A stretch of DNA of 64,000 bases from assembly GCA_963702495.1 (NCBI GenBank), contig CAVPDA010000021.1:1-64000 (forward strand). The letters are read 5' to 3'. The position numbers were made by a program, and so were the translations under genes. The notes under the pieces are model-generated. The model worked only from the letters and a program-made list of their open reading frames with translations. It searched no databases and had not been told where the DNA came from. Positions 17,681 through 25,550 of the stretch are shown here, in pieces (position 1 is the stretch's first letter; the number at the start of each line of letters is the position of its first letter). Origin of the DNA: CAVPDA01 sp963702495 (GTDB taxonomy: Bacteria; Pseudomonadota; Gammaproteobacteria; Burkholderiales; Rhodocyclaceae).

Positions 17681-18049
17681 TTACTTCAAACAGCGCTTCC
17701 CGGCGGCCGCACCTTCCCTGCATTTGAGCAGCAGTTCCTCGTGGCCGGTGGCGGAGTTGCGGGTGTATTGCGCCGCCAGCGCGGCCTGCTGCTGCGCCGT
17801 GAGCGGCATCTTGGTCGCCGCCAGCCGCGCGTCGGACCAGAAAAGCACGACGCACGCCTTTGCCGCACCGCACGCGCTTGCCGCCGCCTCGCGCAGGACG
17901 GCTTCGTTCGCCTGCTGTGCCGGATCCACAGCGACGAAGTAGCGCGCTCCCTGTCCCGCCACGAGTTGCCACGCCGCAGCATGAACCTGTTGAACCATGA
18001 GCCCCGACGCGCAGATCAGCAGCGCGCCCATCAATTTCGCGACTTTCAT
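17681..18049 (-). CDS. Small exported protein of the hydrogenase operon, unknown function
   Basis: A 122-residue protein with a signal peptide (LMGALLICASGLMVQQVHAAA) and a mature part of about 97 residues. The mature part includes YFVAVDPAQQANEAVL and four cysteines (ACGAAKAC near the middle, LLLKC and KRCLK at the end), suggesting two periplasmic disulfides. GGGAG lies just before the ATG at 18049. It sits between the giant PKD protein and the maturation protease. I do not recognise the family. Possible roles include an accessory subunit or a folding aid for the hydrogenase complex; this is context only. Confidence 0.7.
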   Translation of the reverse strand: MKVAKLMGALLICASGLMVQQVHAAAWQLVAGQGARYFVAVDPAQQANEAVLREAAASACGAAKACVVLFWSDARLAATKMPLTAQQQAALAAQYTRNSATGHEELLLKCREGAAAGKRCLK

Positions 18050-18106
18050 TCGTTTCTCCCTAGATCGCTCGGGGCGGACGGCGGGTGCGCCGCCCGGCGC
18101 CCGGTT

Positions 18107-18147
18107 GGTGACCGCATGCCGCCGATGTGCCCGGCCCTGCGGTCACC
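18107..18147 (-). terminator. Hairpin just downstream of the PKD-repeat gene
   Basis: GGTGACCGCA at 18107-18116 pairs exactly with TGCGGTCACC at 18138-18147 across a 21-base GC-rich loop. It follows the PKD gene stop by 16 bases in the direction of transcription. No T-run follows, so transcript stabilisation or partial termination is more likely than full termination. Confidence 0.45.
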
Positions 18148-18162
18148 TGTTCCTCGGATTGC

Positions 18163-21100
18163 TCAGTCGTCATCGACCACCGTCACGGTCAGGGTGGCCG
18201 GCGTCGGATCGGCGAGACCTCTGGCGTCGCGCACCGCGAACCGCACGGTGAAGGTGCCGTTGGTGTTGAACCGGACCCGCGGGTTCTGCAGCGTCGAGTT
18301 GGTGGCGCCGCCGCCGAAGTTCCAGCTATAGGACAGCGGCGTGTTGCCGTCCGGATCGCTGCCGATGCCCTGGAAGCTCACCGAATGCCCACGTTCCACC
18401 GTCACATTGCGCGTCGGCCGGATGATCGTACCCTGCGGCGCCTGGTTCCGCGTCACCGTCACCGTCCGCGTGGCCGGCGTCGGATCGGCGAGCGTCGCGT
18501 CGCGCACCGTGAAGGTCACGGTAAACGTGCCGGCGGTGTTGAACTGGACGTTGCCCGGATTCTGCGCCGTCGAGTTCGTTGCGCCGCCACCGAAATTCCA
18601 GAGGTAGGTGAGCGGGGTGTTGCTGTCCGGATCGGTTCCGCTGCCCTGGAAGTTCACCGTCCCGCCCGCCGCCACGCTCACATTGCCGGCGGGCGAGGAG
18701 ATCGTGCCGTTGGGTGCCTGGTTGGCTGGAGACGGTGGCGGCGGCGTGCCGCCTGAGCACGTCGTCGGCGCCCCCGAGACCACGCGCTCGGCCGATTGGC
18801 CGTTGATCTCGACGCGGACCCGGCAGGGAGCCGGACTGACATTCTCGCGATCGAGGCGCCAAGTTCCGGTGGAGCCCGCGACCGCGGTGCCGATCAGGGC
18901 GCCGCTGTTCGCATTGAGGATGGTCACTGCGGCGCCGGCCTGGGCCTGACTGCCCCTGACGTCGAGTTCGCGGTCCCCGCTATTCCACGAGGCTGATGTG
19001 ATGACCACGGGAGCGGCGAAGAAGCGGCCGAGGCAGTCGGTGCCATTGCACTCCTTGTCGGTGGAGTCGGTGGCACCGTCACAGTCGTTGTCGATGCCAT
19101 CGCCACAGACTTCGGTTGCGCCGGGGTTGATCGCGGCATTGTTGTCGTTGCAGTCCCTCGGTCCGCAGACGCCGCCTTCGGCGAAGTACCCATCACGGTC
19201 AGCGTCGGTGCAGGCCGCGGGTGCCGGCGGCGCCGCGACGACGGTTACCTGCGCCGTTGCCGCGGTGGGATCGGCGAGGCCCCCGCTGTCGATGACCGTC
19301 AGGGAGACGGTGCGGGCACCGGTGGTGCTAAAGGTGACAGACGGGTTCTGTGCGGTGGAAGTGGCCGGCGTTGCGTTGGCGCCGAAGTTCCACGCGTAGG
19401 TTACTGTGTCGCCGTTCGTATCGGTGGCGCTGCCCAGGAAGGTCACGGCCTGGTTCTGCACGATACTTGCGGGTGGCGTGATCGTTCCGTTCGGCGGCTG
19501 GTTGGCAGGAGCGGCGACGTTCACCTGCACGCTTGCCGGCGAGGTGTCGGCGAGACCACCGCTATCCGTGACGGTCAGCGTGACCGTGCGGGCACCCGCG
19601 GTGCTGAACGTGACCGAAGGATTCTGTGCGGTGGAGGTGGCCGGCGTCGCGTTGGCGCCGAAGTTCCACGCATAGGTTACGGGGTCGCCGTTCGCATCCG
19701 TGGCGCTGCCTTGGAAGGTCACGGCCTGGTTCTGCACGATACTTGCAGGTGCCGTGATCGTACCGTTCGGCGCTTGGTTCGGAGCGGCGACAGTGACCTG
19801 CACGCTGGCGGGCGAGGGATCCGCCAAGCCTTGACTGTCAGTCACGGTCAGTGTGACTGAACGGGCACCGGCGGTGCTGAAGGTGACCGACGGATTCTGT
19901 GCGGTGGAAGTGGCCGGCGTCGCGTTGGCGCCGAAGTTCCACGCGTAGGTTACCGTGTCGCCGTTCGCATCGGTCGCGCTGCCCTGGAAGGTCACGGCCT
20001 GGCCCTGGACGATGGTTGCGGGCGGGGTGATCGTTCCGTTTGGCGCAACGTTGGTGACCGGCGGCGTGGCGACATTCACCGACACGCTCGCGGGCGTTGG
20101 GTCGGCCAGACCGCGGCTGTCCGTGACGGTCAACGTGACCGTGCGGAGACCCGTGGTGCTGAACGTGACCGATGGGTTCTGGGCGGTGGAGGTGGCCGGC
20201 GTTGCGTTGGCGCCGAAGTTCCACAGATACGTCACGGTGTCGCCGTCCGGGTCGGTGGCGCTGCCCTGGAAGGTCGCGGCTGCGGCCTGGGTCACGGTCG
20301 CGGGCGGGGTGATGCTGCCGTTCGGCGCTTGGTTCGGCGGCGCTGCGACGGTGACCTGTACGCTGGCCGGCGTGGGGTCTGCGAGGCCGAGGCTGTCCGT
20401 GACGGTCAGGGTAACCGTGCGGGCGCCCGCGGTGCTGAACGTGACCGACGGGTTCTGTGCAGTGGAAGTGGCCGGCGTCGCGTTCGCGCCGAAGTTCCAC
20501 GCATAGGTGACGGGGTTGCCTTCCGGATCCGTGGCGCTGCCCTGGAAGGTCGCGGCCACGCCCTGGGTTACGTTTGCCGGCGGCGTGATGGTTCCGTTCG
20601 GCGCCTGGTTCGGCGGGGCCGCGACGGTGACCTGTACGCTGGCGGGGGTGGAGTCCGCTAGGTTCAGGCTGTCTCTGACCGTCAGTGTGACGGTGTAGGT
20701 GCCTACGGTGTTGAAGGTCACGCTCGGATTCTGGGCCGTGGATGCGGCGACGCCACTGGTGCCGAAGGTCCAGGCGTAGTTCAGCGGCGTGTTGCCGTCG
20801 GGATCGGTGCCGGAGCCGGTGAAAGTGACGGCTTGGCCTTGGACGATGCTCACCGGGGCGGTGATGCTGCCGTTCGGCGCCTGGTTCTGCGGTGCGCCGC
20901 TCACCGTCACCGAGCGGCTCGGCCTGGTTGCGATGGCTGCGCTGTTCGCATCGCGCACTTCCAGGGTTGCGGTCAGCGTGCCGGGCGTAGTCGGGGCGGT
21001 GACCGTCACGCTCGCACCGGTGGCGGGCGCGATTCCGTTGTTGAAGGTCCAGTTGTAGGTCAGGGGGAAACCGTCCGGATCGGTGCCGCCGCTGCCGGTG

Positions 21101-21477
21101 AATGCCACAGGGCTGCCGGCGCTGACCGTGGCGCCTGCCGCCGGTGCGGTAACGGCCGGCGTTCCCGTAGGTGCGGCGTTGATACAGAATGGGTTGTATC
21201 CCGCTCCCGCAGCGCTTCGCGTTGCAACACCGGCAGCGTTCAGGTTATTTGCATTGTTCCCACCACCCGCAGGATGGCACAGGGCGCAGGAACTGCCGGA
21301 AGCCCGGTATGGCCGGCTCTGCTGCGGGATGGTGGTGCCCGCTGGTCTCGCGGCGCAATAGGTGTCAAGTCGAGTTCCGATCGAGCCGCTTGCCTGTGCG
21401 GCACCGGCCGAAGCGAGGGCCAGGGTCGGGACTGCGAGAACCCAGGCGATTCTTGCTGCAAATGATTTCGTATCCAT
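18163..21477 (-). CDS. Giant secreted protein: c-type heme motif, nine PKD repeats and a MopE-like calcium-loop segment
   Basis: A 1104-residue secreted protein with a signal peptide ending near residue 29 (ASAGAAQAS). One c-type heme motif, CALCH, lies at residues 64-68, so it could be a monoheme protein or simply a heme-attachment module. Nine PKD-type beta-sandwich repeats of about 90 residues follow (DPDG, TYAWNFG, SVTFSTAG). Seven precede and two follow a cysteine- and aspartate-rich MopE-like segment (DADRDGYF, DCNDNNAAINPG, DGIDNDCDGATDSTD), a likely calcium- or copper-binding module, and an Ig-like stretch. There is no membrane anchor, LPXTG or PEP-CTERM tail; it ends VDDD. It lies 18 bases after the hydrogenase large-subunit gene, with AAGGA before the ATG. 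A role as extracellular scaffold or electron partner is inferred from position only. Confidence 0.85.
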   Translation of the reverse strand: MDTKSFAARIAWVLAVPTLALASAGAAQASGSIGTRLDTYCAARPAGTTIPQQSRPYRASGSSCALCHPAGGGNNANNLNAAGVATRSAAGAGYNPFCINAAPTGTPAVTAPAAGATVSAGSPVAFTGSGGTDPDGFPLTYNWTFNNGIAPATGASVTVTAPTTPGTLTATLEVRDANSAAIATRPSRSVTVSGAPQNQAPNGSITAPVSIVQGQAVTFTGSGTDPDGNTPLNYAWTFGTSGVAASTAQNPSVTFNTVGTYTVTLTVRDSLNLADSTPASVQVTVAAPPNQAPNGTITPPANVTQGVAATFQGSATDPEGNPVTYAWNFGANATPATSTAQNPSVTFSTAGARTVTLTVTDSLGLADPTPASVQVTVAAPPNQAPNGSITPPATVTQAAAATFQGSATDPDGDTVTYLWNFGANATPATSTAQNPSVTFSTTGLRTVTLTVTDSRGLADPTPASVSVNVATPPVTNVAPNGTITPPATIVQGQAVTFQGSATDANGDTVTYAWNFGANATPATSTAQNPSVTFSTAGARSVTLTVTDSQGLADPSPASVQVTVAAPNQAPNGTITAPASIVQNQAVTFQGSATDANGDPVTYAWNFGANATPATSTAQNPSVTFSTAGARTVTLTVTDSGGLADTSPASVQVNVAAPANQPPNGTITPPASIVQNQAVTFLGSATDTNGDTVTYAWNFGANATPATSTAQNPSVTFSTTGARTVSLTVIDSGGLADPTAATAQVTVVAAPPAPAACTDADRDGYFAEGGVCGPRDCNDNNAAINPGATEVCGDGIDNDCDGATDSTDKECNGTDCLGRFFAAPVVITSASWNSGDRELDVRGSQAQAGAAVTILNANSGALIGTAVAGSTGTWRLDRENVSPAPCRVRVEINGQSAERVVSGAPTTCSGGTPPPPSPANQAPNGTISSPAGNVSVAAGGTVNFQGSGTDPDSNTPLTYLWNFGGGATNSTAQNPGNVQFNTAGTFTVTFTVRDATLADPTPATRTVTVTRNQAPQGTIIRPTRNVTVERGHSVSFQGIGSDPDGNTPLSYSWNFGGGATNSTLQNPRVRFNTNGTFTVRFAVRDARGLADPTPATLTVTVVDDD
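19240..20620 (-). repeat. Tandem DNA repeats encoding the near-identical PKD domains
   Basis: Five successive repeats inside the PKD gene are nearly identical at the DNA level. The segment GCGCCGAAGTTCC recurs at about 19379, 19655, 19928, 20210 and 20486, a period of about 273-282 bases. The protein core NATPATSTAQNPSVTFS is unchanged in all five. Such similarity implies recent duplication or gene conversion and makes repeat number prone to change or misassembly. Confidence 0.8.
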
Positions 21478-21495
21478 GGCGGGTTCCTTATCCTG

Positions 21496-23272
21496 TCAGC
21501 AGACCTTGACGCGCAGAGCGTCGCCGCCCTTGCCGTCGATGAGGTGTACTGCGCAGGCCATGCACGGGTTGAAGCTGTGGATGGTGCGCAACAGTTCCAG
21601 CGGCTGGGTCGGGACGGCGAGCGTGTGACCGACCAGCGCGGCCTCGTAGGCACTGGCCTGACCGAGGTGATCGCGGGGCGAGGCATTCCAGGTGGTGGGA
21701 ACCACGCACTGGTAGTTGAGGATCTTGCCGCCGGCGCTGCCGGTCCCGTTGTCCGCGATCTTCTCGAAGGTTACCCAGTGGCCCAGTGCGCCGCGCGGCG
21801 CTTCGGTGTAGCCGACGCCCTGTCAGCACGCCGTCGGGCCAGGTGGCGGGATCGAAGAACTCCGCGTTGTGCGTCCTGAGGTCTGCGCGCTTGATGTTGG
21901 TCTTCAGATCGTTGAACCACCCCTGCAATTGGTCGGCGATGACCTGGGTGTCGATCGACTGGGCGACGATGCGGCCCATGGTGGAGTACATGGCCGAGAG
22001 GGGCAGCTTGAGATCGGCCAAGGCCCTGTTTACGTAGTCCCGTGCGCCTGCGGTGTTCCTGGCGTACATGATGAGGACACGTGCCAGCGCCCCGACCTCC
22101 ATGGGCTTGCCCTTCCAGCGAGGGGTCTTGTCCCAGGAGTAGGGTTGGGAGACGTCGAGGTTCTGATAGGCGGCCTGAGGGCCGGTGTAGTTCGGCGCCG
22201 TTTCGCCGTCGTAGGGATGCAATCCTGTGCTCTTGCCGGCGGAGTAGTCGTACCACGAGTTGGCGACGAACTCCTGGATTTCGTCCGGATTGGCTAGATC
22301 CACAGGTTCCACCGCGGCGAGATTGCGGCCGAGAATGGCGCCGCGGGGGACGAAGAGATTGGTCGAGTTGGCGTTGTTGTCCAGCGGATAGTCGCCGAAG
22401 GACAGGAAGTTGCCGAGCCCCTCTCCGACCTTGAACCAGTCCTTGTAGAAGCGCGCCATGGCCAGCACGTCAGGACGCAGCACTTTCGTGACGAAGGCGC
22501 CCATCTGCGTGATGCAGTCCTGCACCGTATTCAGAGCGGCCGGGTCGACGGCGACCATTTTTGCGCCTTGCGCGCTGAGCACCGGCGCGTTGCTGATGGT
22601 GCAGGGCACGCCGCCCACCACGAAGTTGGGATGCGGGTTGCGGCCGCCGAAAATGCCGTGCACCTTGAGTACCTTGCGCTGCCAGTCCAGGGCTTCGAGC
22701 CAGTGGGCGAACAACATCAGGTTCATCTCGGGCGGCAGTTTGTAGGCCGAATGCCCCCAGTAGCCGTTGGCGAACAGTCCGAGCTGGCCGGTATTGACGA
22801 AGCCGATCAGCTTCTGTTTGACGGACTCGAAGTAGGCCGGCGAGTTGTTCGGCCAGTCGGACTGGCACTTCTGCAGGTTCGACGTCGCGGTCGCGTCCGC
22901 CTTGGTCGCCGAAACGATGTCGATCCAGTCCATCGAGGTGAGCTGGTAGAAGTGGGTCACCTGGTCCTGGACCATCTGCGAGCCCATCATGAGGTTGCGG
23001 ATGTGGCGCGCGTTGGTCGGGATCGTCCAGTTGAGCGCGCTCTCGACGGCGCGGATCGATGTGAGTGAATGGACCACGGTGCATACGCCGCAGATGCGCT
23101 GGGTGAAAGCCCAGGCGTCGCGCGGATCGCGGCCCTTGAGGATGATTTCGATGCCACGCATCATCGTGCCGCTGCTGGAAGCGCGGGTGACGACGTTGCT
23201 GGCGCTGGTCTCGGCCTCGATGCGCAGATGCCCCTCGATGCGCGTGACAGGATCAATAACAACAGTAGCCAT
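21496..23272 (-). CDS. hyaB: [NiFe]-hydrogenase large (catalytic) subunit, interrupted by one frameshift
   Basis: The catalytic subunit of a group 1-type uptake hydrogenase, which binds the NiFe(CN)2CO centre. The N-terminus has VIDPVTRIEGHLRIE and the first nickel-ligand pair in RICGVCTVVHS. The reading frame is intact to GVLTG at about 21825, then changes. The family sequence continues in another frame (GYTEAPRGALGHW, then NPCMACAVH near the end). Removing one base from the CCC at 21818-21820 restores a single ~590-residue protein. The second ligand motif reads NPCxxC where DPCxxC is usual. After its final His there is a tail (LIDGKGGDALRVKVC) fit for removal by the HyaD-type protease of this operon. 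GGAG precedes the ATG at 23272. As written, the gene cannot make an active enzyme. Confidence 0.9.
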
Positions 23273-23318
23273 GTCTTATCTCCAAAGTCTTGTCGAATGT
23301 CGTGTCCGCCGGCGCGGG

Positions 23319-24324
23319 CTATACAGGCGTGTAGAGGCCGCCGGTGAGGGTGCCGTCATCCGCGCGCGTCTTGTCCCAGAACCTGGGCTCGGAGCACCCG
23401 ATGCAGCCATGGCCGGACAGCATGGGGAAGCTCGTCCCTTCGTTCCATTTCACCGTGGTGCATGCGTTGAAGGTCGATGGCCCGCGGCAACCGAGCATGT
23501 AAAGGCAGTAGCCCAGCCTAGCCCCCGCGTCGTCGTGAGAGTTGGCGAAGCGGCCGTTGTTGTAGTGGTCGAGGCGGCTGCAGGAGTCGTGCACCGTCTT
23601 GCCGTAGAACACCGTGGGCCGCTTCTGGGCATCGAACGTGAGCGGCGGAAGCGTCGGGTTCACCTTCCTGGCGAGGTAGGCGGCGATCGTCCCGGTGATC
23701 ACTTCGGGCACCGGCGGACAGCCCGAGATATTGACCAGCGGCATGGTCCGGGATGAGGCGGGCCGGCATGAGTTCGTCCACGCCCATCGCCTTCGACGGG
23801 TTCGGATAGGCCGCTGCAATGCCTCCGAAGGTGGCGCAGGTGCCGAGGGCGATGACGATCTCTGCTTCCGCCATCGCCTCGTTCAGCGTTTCGATCGCGG
23901 AGCGGCCGGCGACGGCCATCCACCATTCGTTTTCCGCGGTGGGAATCGATCCGTCCACGACCAGGATGTGCTTGGCGCCACGATTGCGGTTCGCGGCGAT
24001 CGCGGCGGTCCGCGCCTGTTCCGCCTGATGACCGGCGGCAACCTGCAGGCTCTCGTGGTAGTCGAGGGAGATGACGTTCAGGATCAGGTTCTCGACGTTC
24101 GGATTGAACGAACGCAGCAGCGATTCCGAGCATCCGGTGCACTGCTGGAACGACATCCAGATGACCGATGGCCGGGGCGCACTGCCGAGGGCCTGGGCAA
24201 AGGTCTGCGCCGCCTTGCCTGACAGCGCAAGCGACGAGGCGGTGACGGCGCAGAACTTCATGAACTGGCGGCGCGAGACACCTTGCGCCTGCAGCGTTTC
24301 GAACACGGTTTGGCGGTCTTTCAT
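23319..24324 (-). CDS. hyaA: [NiFe]-hydrogenase small (iron-sulfur) subunit with Tat signal, interrupted by one frameshift
   Basis: The electron-transfer subunit. A twin-arginine signal SRRQFMKFC near residue 17 predicts export of the folded heterodimer. Proximal-cluster ligands lie in QQCTGCSES, ALGTCATFGG and SGCPPVPEV; medial and distal ligands lie in LGYCLYMLGCRG and SGHGCIGCSEP. The CTGC motif has Gly where oxygen-tolerant enzymes have Cys, so the standard oxygen-sensitive type is expected. The frame breaks at GACCATG (plus strand 23742-23748); with one base fewer it reads IPDMPLVNISG and continues to LYTPV. There is no C-terminal membrane helix, unlike HupS/HyaA. It lies 10 bases after the HupH-like gene, with AGGAAG before the ATG. 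Confidence 0.9.
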
Positions 24325-24333
24325 GGCGTCTTC

Positions 24334-24822
24334 CTAAGCTGAACAAGATCGGTTGGTGGAGGCGGCAGGTGCGCCCAGCACTGCCTGGCGCTGCCGCAAC
24401 GATTCGATTGCCTGCGGTACGAAGGCGCGGTCGCTGCGCACGATGTCCGGCAATTCATTGATTTCTATGAGTTCGGCAACGACACGGTCGTCGTTGTCGC
24501 GATGGGTGATCCACCACACGCACGGAATCGCGGTCTCCTCGGCGATCGAGGAGCCCAGGAAACGGATGTCGGCGCGGACCTCGCCCTCGCCGAGGACGCC
24601 GCGCAAAGCAGCCATCTCGTCCGGCGACTGCGACAGGCAGCGCAGATCGATCGAGCCGGCGTCGCCGGTGCCATGGAAGCGCTGCAGCAGCGTCTCGATC
24701 TCGGTAAGGACGGCGCGGACCGGGGAAAAGGCGGCATCGGTCGTCGCCGCCGGCCTGGGATTGCAGGATTCGATGCGGATCGGAATGTCGGTGAGCGTTC
24801 GCATGGTCTGTTTTGAAACCAT
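24334..24822 (-). CDS. Hydrogenase assembly protein, HupH/HyaF-like
   Basis: A 162-residue protein matching the conserved C-terminal part of HupH/HyaF: TGDAGSIDLRCLSQSP, LGEGEVRADIRFLGSS, and IPCVWWITHRDNDDRVVAELIEINELPDIV. These cytoplasmic proteins assist maturation of the small subunit of exported hydrogenases. HyaF is about 285 residues, so this is a short version lacking the N-terminal half. It is the first gene of the hydrogenase operon. Two ATGs, at 24822 and 24804, are possible and neither has a convincing Shine-Dalgarno. No hypA-F genes for NiFe-site assembly are in the window, so they must lie elsewhere. Confidence 0.8.
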   Translation of the reverse strand: MVSKQTMRTLTDIPIRIESCNPRPAATTDAAFSPVRAVLTEIETLLQRFHGTGDAGSIDLRCLSQSPDEMAALRGVLGEGEVRADIRFLGSSIAEETAIPCVWWITHRDNDDRVVAELIEINELPDIVRSDRAFVPQAIESLRQRQAVLGAPAASTNRSCSA

Positions 24823-25430
24823 CGAATGATCGGCTCGTGGATTTCACGCCGCGAAGGCGCAAAACGACCCCATTCGCGCGATTAGCGCGTTTCAGACCCG
24901 CGTTCAACACGTGCCGGCACGATGGCCGGAGGCGTGACGACGCCTGGGTAGTTCGGAGATGAAGTGGCTGGAACCCGAGCGTGCGCCCGGGACAGCGGCC
25001 TCAGGACCGCTAGCGGATGGGATCGATACGAGCCGGGATCATCAGGATTCGTTCCTCCCTAAAAAATAACCCATTCGACTGACTAGCCTGGCGGGCGCGC
25101 TTGATTTCGTTCTACTGCGCGGCCGGGTCGCTCACTGCAAATGCGCCAAGGCTTGAGACTGCTTTCTAGTTGTCTTCTATGGTTATCGTTTAGGGACGAG
25201 CGATCGATCCCAGCACCGACTTGGGGCGTCGGCTGACCTCGAAGCTTGAAATCTGTCCGGTTGAAACCAGGAGTCCGTGACAAATTCCACGCGCACCTTA
25301 GCCCAACAGGATTCGTGCGTCAAGCCAAAATGTAGGAAAAAGGCTTACGAAACCGATAGATGCAATTGTACAGATGCAAATAACATAAATGGTGAAGCGC
25401 GTGAAAGCAAGGCGTGGTGCGGCGCAGCAA

Positions 25431-25464
25431 GGGATTAGCGGCTGGCGCAGCGTAGCTAATACCC
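25431..25464. repeat. Inverted repeat (GGGATTAGC ... GCTAATACCC)
   Basis: GGGATTAGC at 25431-25439 and GCTAATACCC at 25455-25464 are complementary apart from one bulged base, around a 15-base loop. It lies past the stop of the HAMP-receiver gene in its direction of transcription. It could be a short dispersed palindrome or part of a transcript end. Confidence 0.5.
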
Positions 25465-25476
25465 TTTGAGGAATGA

Positions 25477-25505
25477 GGGAAAAAACCCATATGGGATTGT
25501 TTCCC
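25477..25505 (-). terminator. Hairpin after the HAMP-receiver gene
   Basis: The sequence at 25477-25505 folds with GGGAAA pairing TTTCCC and an inner ACCC pairing GGG around ATAT, with a small internal mismatch. It lies about 45 bases past the stop of the minus-strand gene. There are A- and T-rich stretches inside the stem rather than a trailing T-run, so it is a modest terminator candidate. Confidence 0.4.
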
Positions 25506-25550
25506 GCGCGAGGGGCGATCCGTGCCGCGTCAACGCCGTGCCGGTCCCGT

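Larger units (their letters stand above)
24823..25550. other. Long AT-richer intergenic region upstream of the hydrogenase operon
   Basis: About 730 bases without a convincing gene; a 66-codon minus frame at 25083-25283 has no recognisable features. It must hold the promoter of the minus-strand hydrogenase operon, but I could not find a clear sigma70 or -24/-12 element. The part from about 25300 to 25500 is noticeably AT-rich compared with the genes around it and carries two hairpins near its right end. Confidence 0.5.

Noticed and set aside
24900..24925. Possible -24/-12 (sigma54) promoter before the hydrogenase operon (GGCACG...TTGA)
   Set aside because: Spacing between the GG and GC elements is wrong and the second element is not TTGC.
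25083..25283. 66-codon minus-strand frame in the hydrogenase upstream gap
   Set aside because: No ribosome site, no hydrophobic or conserved features, and atypical composition.
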